This document shows, one piece after another, positions 24,720-33,612 of a DNA stretch of 64,000 nt. The DNA is from Pseudoprimorskyibacter insulae (lineage in GTDB: Bacteria > Pseudomonadota > Alphaproteobacteria > Rhodobacterales > Rhodobacteraceae). Numbering within the stretch: the stretch's first letter is position 1; each line of letters begins with the position of its first letter. The stretch is from NCBI RefSeq assembly GCF_900302505.1, contig NZ_OMOJ01000003.1:286330-350329 (forward strand), in the 5' to 3' direction. The notes under the pieces are model-generated. The model saw only the letters and a list, made by a program, of their open reading frames with translations, made no database searches and was not told the origin of the DNA. The translations under genes and the position numbers were made by a program.

Positions 24720-25694
24720 TTATCGCATGACCACGGGGATACATTCCGCCTTGCCTGCAACGATGGCGGCGCAGAACTGGCGGGCGTCGGCCACGTCTTC
24801 AAAGCCCATGGCGCGCAGACGATAGAAGGTCCGGCCACCCGACGTGGCCTTTTGCACGACCCGCTGTTTGCCGGCCATAAACTCGCCGAATTTCTTGTTC
24901 AGCTTGTCCCATTCGCCGCGCGCGATGTCGTCGCTGGCATAGGCACCAAATTGCACCATGCGCGTGCCAACCGCGACAGATGCGGCATCCACGTCAATCG
25001 AGGCAACCTGAACCGCCGGGCGCGGCGCGGTGGCCGCAGCCTTCAGGCCGCTGGGGCGCACAACCGGGCGCAGGGATTTGGAAACACCGCCAATAAACTC
25101 ATCGGCTTCAGCTGTTGGCGCATCGTCGATTTCATCCGACAGGCTGGCCACTTCGACCGGTGCCGCCCGTTCAACCTTGGCACCGCTCAGAGGCGGAGCA
25201 TTCCCGGCGATCAGGTTGGCCATGTCTTCGACCGACTGGCCTTTGTTGAAATCAATAGCGGCGACCGTATCGACGCTATCCTTGGCCGACAGTTGGATCG
25301 GCTCAGACGATTGGGCGCTGGCGACGGTCAGGCGTTCCGGCATCACGATATCGGCGGATGGCTGGTCTTCTTCGCTGAGGATCGCACCGCGCGGGGCCAA
25401 TGTCAGACGGTCTGCGGGGGCCTCGGCCACGCCGTTGCCCGCCACCGAATTGACCGCAAGCCCCTGATGTTCGGCAGCCTTGCCGCCGGGGGTTTCGGGG
25501 GCCACGCGCATCGGGCCTTGGGTGGCCTTGACGATCGGCACGCCCGAGACGTCCCGCACCAAAAGCTGATACCCCCAGACGCCAATGCCGCCAACCAGCG
25601 CCAAAGACACGACCGCCCCGGCCCAATTGGCCATGGATGCCATTGATTTCTTCGACGCGGGCGTTGCCTGCGCGCCCTCGTAATACTCTGCCAT
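24720..25694 (-). CDS. SPOR domain membrane protein
   Basis: Probable peptidoglycan-binding divisome or envelope protein. Seen: 324 aa; short cytoplasmic N-terminus; one transmembrane helix at about 22-45; a long periplasmic low-complexity linker; and a C-terminal SPOR domain at about 245-322 (MVQFGAYASDDIARGEWDKL ... FYRLRAMGF...A..FC). SPOR domains bind denuded glycan at division sites (established). Lies 81 bp downstream of argS and 5 bp upstream of nagZ. Not given a named symbol because the family has many unassigned members. Confidence 0.88.
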   Translation of the reverse strand: MAEYYEGAQATPASKKSMASMANWAGAVVSLALVGGIGVWGYQLLVRDVSGVPIVKATQGPMRVAPETPGGKAAEHQGLAVNSVAGNGVAEAPADRLTLAPRGAILSEEDQPSADIVMPERLTVASAQSSEPIQLSAKDSVDTVAAIDFNKGQSVEDMANLIAGNAPPLSGAKVERAAPVEVASLSDEIDDAPTAEADEFIGGVSKSLRPVVRPSGLKAAATAPRPAVQVASIDVDAASVAVGTRMVQFGAYASDDIARGEWDKLNKKFGEFMAGKQRVVQKATSGGRTFYRLRAMGFEDVADARQFCAAIVAGKAECIPVVMR

Positions 25695-25775
25695 GTCCGC
25701 CTCACTGCCGCGCCGGGGAAATTGCCCCGGACATCGTTTCTTGGTGCTGCCTCAACCGATCATGGCGCTTTATTG

Positions 25776-27518
25776 TCAGCGCATTTCTTCGACCGGAGTT
25801 ACCCCCAAGATACCAAGACCGGCGGAAATAACAACCGCTACCGCCCGCGCCAGGGCGATTTTCGGCTGACTTGTGGCTGCGTCATCCTGAATCATGCGCA
25901 ACGCTTCTTCTTTGTTGCCGCGATTGTAAAAGGTGCTGAACTCAGACACCAATTCGATCAGATAGGTTGCCACCCGGTGCGGTTCATTCGCTTTGGCGGC
26001 GATTTCCACCTGACGCGGCCAATCGGCCATCTTGCGCACCAGCGACAGTTCGGCCTCGTGGTCGATCTTGGACATATCCGCGCCGCCCAGCGTCGCGTCA
26101 TCCACGGCGATGCCAGCTTCAGCCGCTTTGCGCAGGATCGAACAGATCCGCGCATGGCCGTATTGCACATAGTACACCGGGTTTTCGTTCGACTGTTCCA
26201 GCGCCTTGGCAAAGTCGAAATCAAGCGAGGCGTCGTTTTTACGGGTCAGCATGATAAAGCGGGTCACATCGGCGCCCACCTGTTCAACCACATCGCGCAG
26301 GGTCACGAACGTCCCTGCCCGCTTGGACATCTTGAACGGCTCGCCATTCTTATACAGCTTCACCAGCTGGATCAGCTTGATATCCAGCGGGGTCTTGCCA
26401 TCGGACAGCGCCGACACGGCTGCTTTCATCCGTTTGACATAGCCGCCATGGTCCGCGCCGAAAATGTCGATCAGCTGGTCATAGCCGCGCTGCACCTTGT
26501 CAAAGTGATAGGCGATATCGGGGGCGAAATAGGTCCATGCGCCATCCGACTTCATGATCGGGCGGTCGACATCATCGCCATGTTCGGTCGATTTGAACAG
26601 GGTCTGTTCGCGCGGTTCCCAATCATCGGGCAGCTTGCCTTTTGGCGGCTCCAACGTGCCGCGATAGATTAGGCCTTTGCCCCGCAGGCTTTCGATGGCC
26701 GCTTCGATCCGGCCCGTGCCATAAAGCGATTTTTCCGAGAAGAAGACATCCATCTTCACGCCCAACTGCGCCAGATCTTCGCGGATCAGGTCCATCATCT
26801 TGCCGGTGGCAAAGTCGCGCACCTCTTCCAGCCAAACCTCTTCGGGTTCGTCCAGATAGGCATCACCCACCTTGGCCTTCAGTGCCTCACCGACTTCGAT
26901 CAGATAGTCGCCGGGATAGGTGCCTTCGGGGAATTCCACATCCTGACCATGCGCTTCGAGGTAGCGCAGGTAGGTCGACCGCGCCAGCACATCGACCTGC
27001 GCACCGCCATCGTTGATGTAATATTCGCGCGTGACGTCGTAGCCCGCGAAATCCAGTAGCGACGACAGCGCATCGCCCACCACCGCGCCCCGCGTGTGGC
27101 CCACGTGCATGGGGCCAGTCGGGTTGGCGGATACGAACTCAACGTTGATCCGCTGACCCTTGCCCATGTCCGAACGGCCAAAATCACGGCCCGCCGACAG
27201 GATCGCCGGAACCAAACCCTGCCAGACCGTCGGGTTGAGCCGCAGGTTCAGGAAACCGGGGCCAGCCACTTCGGCACTGGCAATACGCGGATCTTCGGCC
27301 AGCTTGGCCGCCAGCACATCGGCGATGTCGCGCGGCTTCATCTTGGCCGGTTTTGCCAACACCATCGCGGCATTCGTCGCCATGTCCCCATGCAGCGGAT
27401 CGCGCGGCAACTCGACGGCCACGTTTCGCGTGTCCAGATCACCGGGCAGCGTGCCCGCAGCTTCGAGTTTGGCCAGAGCCTCGATCACGAGGCCACGAAT
27501 ATCCGAGAACAGGTTCAT
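25776..27518 (-). CDS. argS: Arginyl-tRNA synthetase
   Basis: Class I aminoacyl-tRNA synthetase charging tRNA-Arg. Seen: 580 aa from ATG 27518 (MNLFSDIRGLVIEAL), the family N-terminus; the extra 46 upstream codons are non-homologous. HIGH-equivalent HVGH at 138-141 within ANPTGPMHVGHTRGAVVGD; KMSKR-like FKMSKRAGTF; a C-terminal DALR anticodon-binding region ending with the family-style RVLGLGILGVTPVEEM-type tail. First gene of the argS-SPOR-nagZ-scpAB series, 50 bp downstream of the antiporter gene. Confidence 0.95.
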   Translation of the reverse strand: MNLFSDIRGLVIEALAKLEAAGTLPGDLDTRNVAVELPRDPLHGDMATNAAMVLAKPAKMKPRDIADVLAAKLAEDPRIASAEVAGPGFLNLRLNPTVWQGLVPAILSAGRDFGRSDMGKGQRINVEFVSANPTGPMHVGHTRGAVVGDALSSLLDFAGYDVTREYYINDGGAQVDVLARSTYLRYLEAHGQDVEFPEGTYPGDYLIEVGEALKAKVGDAYLDEPEEVWLEEVRDFATGKMMDLIREDLAQLGVKMDVFFSEKSLYGTGRIEAAIESLRGKGLIYRGTLEPPKGKLPDDWEPREQTLFKSTEHGDDVDRPIMKSDGAWTYFAPDIAYHFDKVQRGYDQLIDIFGADHGGYVKRMKAAVSALSDGKTPLDIKLIQLVKLYKNGEPFKMSKRAGTFVTLRDVVEQVGADVTRFIMLTRKNDASLDFDFAKALEQSNENPVYYVQYGHARICSILRKAAEAGIAVDDATLGGADMSKIDHEAELSLVRKMADWPRQVEIAAKANEPHRVATYLIELVSEFSTFYNRGNKEEALRMIQDDAATSQPKIALARAVAVVISAGLGILGVTPVEEMR

Positions 27519-27567
27519 CACAGTATCCTTTGTCTTGCGATGGTCTGTATCATGGCCAGATATGGCG

Positions 27568-29394
27568 TCAATGCTGCACGCTGCTGCGCTTTTCCCTTTC
27601 TGGAACCAAAACGATGATCGTGGTGCCCGCCCCGCCCTTCGGCTTGCGACTGTCATCCAGCAAGCGCAGCTGCATTTGCGGCGTCAATTCAGCCATCACA
27701 ACGCCGTTGGGATTCATGTCGCGCCAATTGGCCAGCGTGAATTCTTCGGTCAGGCCAGTTGCCCGGAATTCCCACCCCGAGGCGATCCGATCCCGCGCGG
27801 CCTCAAAGGTATCACCGCAGCCCAAGCGCCGCCCCCCGAGCGTTGGGGGCAAGCTGTGCCGCGCTTTGTCATGCTTTTCGCGGCTGAACTGGAACACGTT
27901 TTCTCGCCCGAATTCTGGTGCAAGGTCGGTCGCCACAAGGGTGTTGTAGGCGTCGTTGTCCGTGGCGGCGATGATCTTTTCGTAGGGCATAAAGTCCAGC
28001 CGGTGTTCAGCCGCCTCAGACAGGATATCGCCGTAGAAGGTGCGCAGGTTGCGTTCACGGGCCATCCGCAGCCGTGCGCGGTTGGTGTCGGCAATCATCA
28101 CCGGCAGTTCCAACGATTGCAGCACCTCGGCCAGCTTGACGCTCCAACGTGATCCGCCGACAATCAGAACCCCCGGCGCCGAGGATGCCGTAACCCCCAG
28201 TGCCCGCGCCATTGGCGACAGGGTAAACCCGTGCAGCACCACCGTCGCCGCCACCAGCGCAAAGGCCAGCGGCGGAATGGACGCGCCGTCTTCGATGCCG
28301 ATCGACACCAGACGTTCGCCGAACAGGCCCGCCACCGCCACCAGCACCACGCCGCGCGGGCCGGTGAAAGCCACAAGCAGGCGTTCGCGCCACGGCACAT
28401 CGGAAAAGGCCAGCGAAATCAGCACTGGCAAGGGCCGCGCCACCAGAACCACAGCCAGCACGAACAGCAGCGTGCGCAGGTTCAGCGACATCAGCGTTTC
28501 GCGGTTCATGTTCGCGGCCAGCAGGATGAACACCCCCGAGACCAGCAGAACCGTCGCATGTTCCTTGAAGCGGCGGATTTCGGCGTAGCTGGGCAGATGC
28601 GCGTTGGCGATATAGACACCCATGACGGTCACCGCCAAAAGCCCGCTTTCATGCAGCGTTGCATCGGACACGGCAAAGACCGCCAGGACGGATACGAACA
28701 GCACCGGCACTTTCATGTATTCCGGCACCAGCGCATTGCGGAAAGCCCGCGCCAGGCCCCAACCGCCGATCCCGCCCAGAACCACCGCGACGGTGATACC
28801 GGTCAGAAGAACCTGCACCGCGTGGCCCGCATCGGTTGCGGTGCGCAGCACGATGACCACCTCAAAGGCCAGAACCGCCGCCAAAGCGCCGACCGGGTCG
28901 TTGACGATGGCCTCCCATTGCAGCAACGCCGCCGGACGGCGTTTCAGCCGCGCTTGGCGCAGCAAGGGCGCGATCACCGTTGGCCCCGTCACGATCATGA
29001 TGCCGCCAAATACGGCCGAGCTTTCCCAGCTTAGGCCCGCCGCATAGTGCAGCGCCGCCGTCGAGGAAATCCACCCCAAGGGCGCGCCATAGATCACCAA
29101 GCGGCGCACACCCCGCGCGGCATCCGACAGGCTTTCGAAATTCAGGGTCAGCCCGCCCTCAAACAGGATGATGGCAACCGCAATCGCGACCATCGGCTGA
29201 AGCAAATCGCCAATATCCCGCGCCGGATCAATGATATTCAGCCCCGGCCCCACGGCCAGCCCAGCCACCAGCATCACAACAATGCCGGGCAAGCGCATGC
29301 GCCACGCCAGCCATTGCGACCCGACGCCAAGCGCCCCCACAAGTCCAAGCGCCAAGACAGGCGCCAGCCCTGCTGCGTCTCCTGCTGTTGCCAT
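27568..29394 (-). CDS. Na+/H+ antiporter, CPA1 (NhaP-type) with C-terminal RCK/TrkA-N domain
   Basis: Inner-membrane monovalent cation/proton exchanger for pH and salt homeostasis. Seen: 608 aa with about 12 transmembrane segments over residues 1-400; the conserved LLxxGLTL region (FEGGLTLNF), the QWEAIVNDPVGAL motif holding the transport aspartate, and FTGPRGVVLVAVAGLF. From about 408 a Rossmann RCK domain (GVLIVGGSRWSVKLAEVL) followed by a TrkA-C-like end suggests nucleotide gating. It lies between dgt (41 bp upstream) and argS, all on the minus strand. The ion specificity (Na+ or K+) cannot be told from sequence. Confidence 0.88.
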   Translation of the reverse strand: MATAGDAAGLAPVLALGLVGALGVGSQWLAWRMRLPGIVVMLVAGLAVGPGLNIIDPARDIGDLLQPMVAIAVAIILFEGGLTLNFESLSDAARGVRRLVIYGAPLGWISSTAALHYAAGLSWESSAVFGGIMIVTGPTVIAPLLRQARLKRRPAALLQWEAIVNDPVGALAAVLAFEVVIVLRTATDAGHAVQVLLTGITVAVVLGGIGGWGLARAFRNALVPEYMKVPVLFVSVLAVFAVSDATLHESGLLAVTVMGVYIANAHLPSYAEIRRFKEHATVLLVSGVFILLAANMNRETLMSLNLRTLLFVLAVVLVARPLPVLISLAFSDVPWRERLLVAFTGPRGVVLVAVAGLFGERLVSIGIEDGASIPPLAFALVAATVVLHGFTLSPMARALGVTASSAPGVLIVGGSRWSVKLAEVLQSLELPVMIADTNRARLRMARERNLRTFYGDILSEAAEHRLDFMPYEKIIAATDNDAYNTLVATDLAPEFGRENVFQFSREKHDKARHSLPPTLGGRRLGCGDTFEAARDRIASGWEFRATGLTEEFTLANWRDMNPNGVVMAELTPQMQLRLLDDSRKPKGGAGTTIIVLVPEREKRSSVQH

Positions 29395-29435
29395 GTTTTG
29401 CCCTCACGTCCGGCAGGCCGTTCGGGCCTGCGAAA

Positions 29436-30617
29436 TTATATCCGAGACAGGTGTTGCTGTAGCGCCTTGGCCGAAGCATCCCCGCCGATCAGCCTTGCGT
29501 GTTCTTGCAGCGCAAAGCGATCTGTCATCCCAGCGATATAGTCCGAAACGATCCGCGCCAACTGTGTCTTGGTCTCAACTTCCGCAACGTCTTTGCGCCA
29601 CTGCCGGGGCAATTGGCCCGGATTGTCAATGTAGAACGGAAATAGATCGCGGATCACCTGCGTCACCTCAACCCGCATCGAGACCACCTCGGGCGCGCGA
29701 TACATGCGGTGGAACAAGAACTTACGAATAACCTTCAAATCCGCCCACAAAGCCGGGGTGAAGAAGATCATCATTTGCCCGGCCATGCGGATATCGGTCA
29801 CCGATTGCGGCTGCAATTCCCCCAGCGTTTTCTGCGCATTGGCAATCACATCCTCAACCAGAACGCCGAAAAAGCGGCGCAGCGCCTCATACCGGCGGCG
29901 ATAGTAATTCAGGCCGGGATATTTGCGGTCAACCTCGGCAAAGCAATCGCACAGGATTGGCAATTCGGCCAATTCGTCGGTCGAAAACAATTCGGCCCGC
30001 AAGCCGTCATGCAGATCGTGGTTGTTATAGGCAATGTCGTCCGACAATGCGGCAACCTGCGCTTCGGCGCTGGCGTGGGTGTGCAATTCCAGATCGTGTT
30101 TGGCGTTATATTCGGCCATCGCCCAAGGGATTTCACCGGTCACCGGGCCATTGTGCTTGGCAATGCCTTCCAGCGTGTCCCAGGTCAGGTTCAGCCCGTC
30201 GAACGTAGCGTAGTGTCGTTCAAGCTCGGTCACGATGCGAATGGCTTGGGCGTTGTGATCAAACCCGCCATAAGGCAGCATCAGTTCGGCCAATGCGTCT
30301 TCGCCAGTGTGGCCAAAGGGCGTGTGCCCAAGGTCATGCGCCAGCGCCACGGCCTCGGTCAGCTCCGAGTTCAGACCGATGGTGCCGGCAATCGTCCGCG
30401 CCACCTGCGCCACCTCGATCGAATGGGTCAGACGGGTGCGAAAAAAGTCACCCTCATGTTCGACAAAGACCTGTGTTTTGTGCTTGAGCCGCCGAAACGC
30501 CGACGCGTGAATGATCCGATCACGGTCCCGCTGAAAGGCCGAGCGAAAGGTGCTTGCGTCTTCGGCATGGAGACGGCCGCGCGTTTGCGCGGGGTCGCAC
30601 GCATAAGGTGCCTGCAT
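29436..30617 (-). CDS. dgt: Deoxyguanosinetriphosphate triphosphohydrolase (HD domain)
   Basis: Hydrolyses dGTP (or other dNTPs) to the nucleoside and triphosphate. Seen: 393 aa from ATG 30617 (MQAPYACDP...); the 174 extra upstream codons run antisense to erpA and are rejected. HD-type metal site: FFRTRLTHSIEVAQ (H65) and ALAHDLGHTPFGH (H94-D95), then the later SDDIAYNNHDLHDG aspartate. The start region has only a weak ribosome site. Divergent from erpA across 81 bp. Confidence 0.9.
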   Translation of the reverse strand: MQAPYACDPAQTRGRLHAEDASTFRSAFQRDRDRIIHASAFRRLKHKTQVFVEHEGDFFRTRLTHSIEVAQVARTIAGTIGLNSELTEAVALAHDLGHTPFGHTGEDALAELMLPYGGFDHNAQAIRIVTELERHYATFDGLNLTWDTLEGIAKHNGPVTGEIPWAMAEYNAKHDLELHTHASAEAQVAALSDDIAYNNHDLHDGLRAELFSTDELAELPILCDCFAEVDRKYPGLNYYRRRYEALRRFFGVLVEDVIANAQKTLGELQPQSVTDIRMAGQMMIFFTPALWADLKVIRKFLFHRMYRAPEVVSMRVEVTQVIRDLFPFYIDNPGQLPRQWRKDVAEVETKTQLARIVSDYIAGMTDRFALQEHARLIGGDASAKALQQHLSRI

Positions 30618-30698
30618 CTGCCTGATATCCTTGTGGCTTGTCCCTGTGCCTCCTATATTGCAGTTCAACGGAAAGTGGAACCGTTGCAGGAGACCCCG

Positions 30699-31022
30699 AT
30701 GCAATTGCCCCCCAAAGTCACAGATCGCGCCTTTGACCGTCTGGCCGAGATCGGCGCAGGCGATCAGGGACAGGCCCTGCGCATCGCCGTTGAAGGCGGT
30801 GGCTGCTCTGGGTTTCAGTATGACATCCGGCTGGATGAACCCGGCGCGGATGATCTGGTGCTGGAACGCGATGGCCAGAAGGTTGTCGTGGACGCGGTGT
30901 CTTTGCCGTTCCTGTCGAACGCGACCATCGACTTTTCGGATGAGCTGATTGGCGCGCGTTTCGTGATCGAAAATCCGAATGCCGCCAGCTCTTGCGGATG
31001 CGGAACAAGCTTTTCGATCTAA
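30699..31022 (+). CDS. erpA: A-type Fe-S carrier (IscA/ErpA/HesB family)
   Basis: Carrier or insertion protein delivering Fe-S clusters to apo-enzymes. Seen: 107 aa from ATG 30699 with AGGAG 8 nt upstream. The three ligand cysteines are present: C36 in GGGCSGF, and C99 and C101 in SCGCGTSFS. Divergent from dgt and 4 bp from the stop of the converging DMT permease gene. Choice between ErpA and IscA is uncertain; no isc or suf genes are adjacent. Confidence 0.9.
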   Translation: MQLPPKVTDRAFDRLAEIGAGDQGQALRIAVEGGGCSGFQYDIRLDEPGADDLVLERDGQKVVVDAVSLPFLSNATIDFSDELIGARFVIENPNAASSCGCGTSFSI

Positions 31023-31026
31023 GGAC

Positions 31027-31929
31027 TTACACCGTTTGGTTTGAGCGTTGCGGCAAGTGTTCGTCAAGCACCAGCATGATGCCCGACACCACGACCATTG
31101 CCACCCCCAGCACGACGCCCGAGGACGGGATTTCGTCAAACACCAGGGCGCCGAGCAACACCATCCAGATGAACTGAACGTTCAGCAACGGCAGGGCAAT
31201 GAAGGCCGGTAGCAGCCGCAGGCCCACCACGATCAGGGCGCGGCCAATGAACAGCAAAATCGCATAGGCCAGGATCCAGCCCAGATCGGCCATCGGCACC
31301 GGCTTCCAAACAAATGGCAGGGCGCAGGCCATAACCACAAACAGCGCAAGGTTCGGGTAGAACACCTGCGCCATATCGTTGCGTTCCGCCTGGCTGATCC
31401 GGCGCGACAACAGCATCGACAACGTGCCGGTGACCCCGGCAAACAGCGCCCACAAATGCCCGACTTCAAGGCTGCCCGGCCCTTCGTGGATGATGAACAC
31501 CACGCCAACGGCCCCAACCACCAGCGCGATCCAGCCCATTGCGCGCACTGGTTCGCCCAGAAGCGGGCCGCTTAGGAAGGCCGCGAAGATCGGCATCAGC
31601 GCCATGAAGAAGAACACATCCGCCAAGGGCAAGTTGCGGAAGGCATAGAAAAATCCGATGGATGCCAGCACGGTGAACAGCGCCCGCAGCGCCATGGTCC
31701 ATGGCATGGTGGTTTTCAGCCCAAACCGGCCATTTGCCCCCGCCCCGCGATCCCGCAACAGGCTGGACGTGCAGCTAAGCGCGACGACGACAAAGGCCGA
31801 GATCGCGAACAATTGCGGGGCGTCATAGGTTCCGGCAATGCGCTTGGTGATGGCATCGCCCGATGCCATCAGCGCCGTATAGAGAACGACAATGGCGCTG
31901 CCGCCAACTATGCCGGATGGTGATTTCAA
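31027..31929 (-). CDS. DMT superfamily (EamA) permease, coupled to the repeat-peptide cassette
   Basis: Ten-helix drug/metabolite transporter, usually an exporter of amino acids or metabolites. Seen: 300 aa with two EamA halves (about 10-135 and 155-290; FFYAFRNLPLADVFFFMALMP is typical). The start is a TTG at 31929 that overlaps the stop of the upstream gene (TTGA), implying translational coupling; the next in-frame ATG (31869) would cut into the first membrane helix. It is the third gene after the PSWS-repeat peptide and the unknown helical protein, so it may serve that cassette, though DMT permeases are also common stand-alone genes. Confidence 0.82.
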   Translation of the reverse strand: MKSPSGIVGGSAIVVLYTALMASGDAITKRIAGTYDAPQLFAISAFVVVALSCTSSLLRDRGAGANGRFGLKTTMPWTMALRALFTVLASIGFFYAFRNLPLADVFFFMALMPIFAAFLSGPLLGEPVRAMGWIALVVGAVGVVFIIHEGPGSLEVGHLWALFAGVTGTLSMLLSRRISQAERNDMAQVFYPNLALFVVMACALPFVWKPVPMADLGWILAYAILLFIGRALIVVGLRLLPAFIALPLLNVQFIWMVLLGALVFDEIPSSGVVLGVAMVVVSGIMLVLDEHLPQRSNQTV

Positions 31930-32996
31930 ACAGACCCCGTTCGTGCTGCCCGCGAAAAACCTTCGAAGAAACGGTCAAACCCATCGCAGGACGTTTCTGC
32001 CAGATGCAGAAGGTTCAATGCTTCGGGGGACAGCCACTGTTCGACGGAACGGCGCATCGCGGACCAGTTGGCCGAACGGCCCTGACCCATCTGATACATG
32101 CATTCCGACATTTGGCGCAACGGCGCAACTCCTGATTGAACGCGATCAAATCGAACTCTGCTATTGTTGAGCGACTTTCGAAATGGTTCAAGCCCTTTAA
32201 TTGCAGCAAACCAGTTGCACATTAGATACGTATGATAGTCATCCTGAATCGAAATAGCGTCACCTTCGGTTAATTCAAAGGCGCGCATCTCGGCCAAAAC
32301 CCAATCTGTCCATGCGGCGGGCGGTGTCCGACCAGCCCAAACCATCGATATGCAGATCTCGGCCATCAGGTCGACGTTCTGATCGAGGAAGGCCAGCATC
32401 CCGGCATGTTCAAGGCTGGTCATCGCCTCCTCTGACAGGCCCGGATCGCGGCGGCCATATTCGCTCAGATAAAAGACGATATGGGTCAGTTCATAGGCGG
32501 CTTTCTTGTTCGGCAGCGCGAAGGCACGCGAATTGCCAATAAAGCCGTGAAGACGGTCGGTTAGACCGGGATCTTGCGGCAGCGGATCGCGCCCTCGGCG
32601 GGCCATCAGACGGCTTGCCTCGGCCCGTTGCAGATCCGACAATTCGGCCCGCACCAGATCATCTGAAATCGCCCGATCGATCAGACGTTCGGACACATCG
32701 CCGGGCATGCCCAGATCTTCCAGATCCAAGGCGATGGACAGGAAAAACCGGTAGTATTGCGGGAAGAAGGCGAACCGATCTTCCAGCCCTGCGTAGAAAT
32801 CGGCATGCGGCGCAAGCAAATGGTCAACTTGCTGGCCAGTCGTTTCCAAAATATTAAGAACTTCGGCATTTTCCTTGAGCCAATACACATCGTCGCCGAA
32901 CCTGCGATGTGTGGCGAAGATGTCCAGAAGCGCGCTCAGGCGCGCCTCCAGGCTTTCAATGCGGTTGGGAACGGGCAGTGTTACGATCTTGGACAT
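31926..32996 (-). CDS. Uncharacterised all-helical protein downstream of the repeat peptide (DUF6902-like)
   Basis: 356 aa from ATG 32996, with AAAGGA at good spacing; the longer reading upstream crosses the intergenic gap. No signal peptide or membrane span. Predicted almost entirely helical and acidic. Notable conserved-looking stretches: LTHIVFYLSEYG (roughly residues 178-189), YYRFFLSIALDLEDLG, and a C-terminal region with MCNWFAAIKGLEPF. The LTH-x-x-FYL-x-x-(Y/F)G string resembles helical-toroid proteins of unknown role seen in other bacteria (from memory, not verified). I associate it with the DUF6902 family of Rhodobacteraceae but am not certain. It follows the repeat-peptide gene by 70 bp and is coupled to the DMT permease. 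A binding partner or modifying enzyme for the repeat peptide is possible but unproven. Confidence 0.72.
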   Translation of the reverse strand: MSKIVTLPVPNRIESLEARLSALLDIFATHRRFGDDVYWLKENAEVLNILETTGQQVDHLLAPHADFYAGLEDRFAFFPQYYRFFLSIALDLEDLGMPGDVSERLIDRAISDDLVRAELSDLQRAEASRLMARRGRDPLPQDPGLTDRLHGFIGNSRAFALPNKKAAYELTHIVFYLSEYGRRDPGLSEEAMTSLEHAGMLAFLDQNVDLMAEICISMVWAGRTPPAAWTDWVLAEMRAFELTEGDAISIQDDYHTYLMCNWFAAIKGLEPFRKSLNNSRVRFDRVQSGVAPLRQMSECMYQMGQGRSANWSAMRRSVEQWLSPEALNLLHLAETSCDGFDRFFEGFSRAARTGSV

Positions 32997-33066
32997 CTGA
33001 GTTTCCTTTGATCTTCGTCTTTGGAACGAGGGCTGACCGCCCCCAACCGGCATCGCACACGCGCGC

Positions 33067-33612
33067 TTACTTGGGTTCCGACCAGGACGGGAACAGCTCG
33101 GTCGCGTCACCTTCGGTCATGTCCGACTTGGCGGCCGGGCCCGACCACGACGGGAAGGCACCGGTGGCATTGCCGGTGGTCATTTCGCCGGACTGCGGCT
33201 CGGACCAGGACGGGAACAGGTCGGTTGCGTCGCCTTTGGACATTTCCGCCTCGGCCGAGGGGCCGGACCACGACGGGAAGGCACCAGTGGCATTGCCGGT
33301 GGTCATGTCGCCGGTCTGCGGCTCGGACCACGAGGGGAACAGGTCGGTTGCATCGCCTGCGGTCATGTCAGATGCGGCGGCAGGGCCGGACCACGACGGG
33401 AAGGCGCCAGTGGCATTGCCGGTGGCCATATCGCTGGCCTGCGGCTCGGACCACGACGGCATCAGGCCAGTTGCATCGCCCATCAGCATATCAGCACCGG
33501 TTTCCGGGCCGGACCACGACGGAACAAGATCAGTTGCATCACCATTGAATGCGCTGTTTTTCGCAGTCTTTACAATAGCTTCACGGGCAACGGTTTTCAG
33601 CAGAGCAGTCAT
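33067..33612 (-). CDS. Tandem-repeat peptide with eight PSWS units (precursor-like)
   Basis: 181 aa from ATG 33612 with a perfect AGGAGG 5 nt upstream, suggesting strong translation. Residues 1-22 form a basic, leader-like helix (MTALLKTVAREAIVKTAKNS). Eight repeats then begin at residues 24, 45, 65, 86, 106, 127, 147 and 168, alternating 21 and 20 aa. D-type units read GDAT-x-L-(F/M)-PSWSEP and N-type units GNATGAFPSWSGP; the first unit is a hybrid (GDAT...PSWSGP). Each unit carries one Trp in P-S-W-S; there is no Cys. The protein is acidic and has no membrane span. This layout (leader plus repeated core) is what multi-core RiPP precursors look like, but a repetitive structural or binding protein is equally possible. 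I recognise no characterised family with confidence. Confidence 0.78.
   Translation of the reverse strand: MTALLKTVAREAIVKTAKNSAFNGDATDLVPSWSGPETGADMLMGDATGLMPSWSEPQASDMATGNATGAFPSWSGPAAASDMTAGDATDLFPSWSEPQTGDMTTGNATGAFPSWSGPSAEAEMSKGDATDLFPSWSEPQSGEMTTGNATGAFPSWSGPAAKSDMTEGDATELFPSWSEPK
33073..33543 (-). repeat. 123-bp tandem repeat encoding paired D-type/N-type PSWS units
   Basis: The coding DNA repeats with a 123-bp (41-aa) period made of one 20-aa D-type and one 21-aa N-type unit, about 3.5 copies plus the hybrid first unit. Nucleotide identity between copies is visibly high (for example the TGGTCGGACCACGACGGGAAGGC-like complements recur in shortened forms), pointing to recent duplication. 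It lies wholly within a reading frame and has no spacer structure, so it is not a CRISPR. Confidence 0.85.

Noticed and set aside
30618..31139. Extension of dgt by 174 codons upstream
   Set aside because: It runs antisense through the whole erpA gene and lacks family similarity; dgt proteins start near 30617.
33073..33543. Possible CRISPR or satellite array
   Set aside because: The repeat stays in one reading frame with a start codon and ribosome site, and there is no constant repeat/variable spacer structure.
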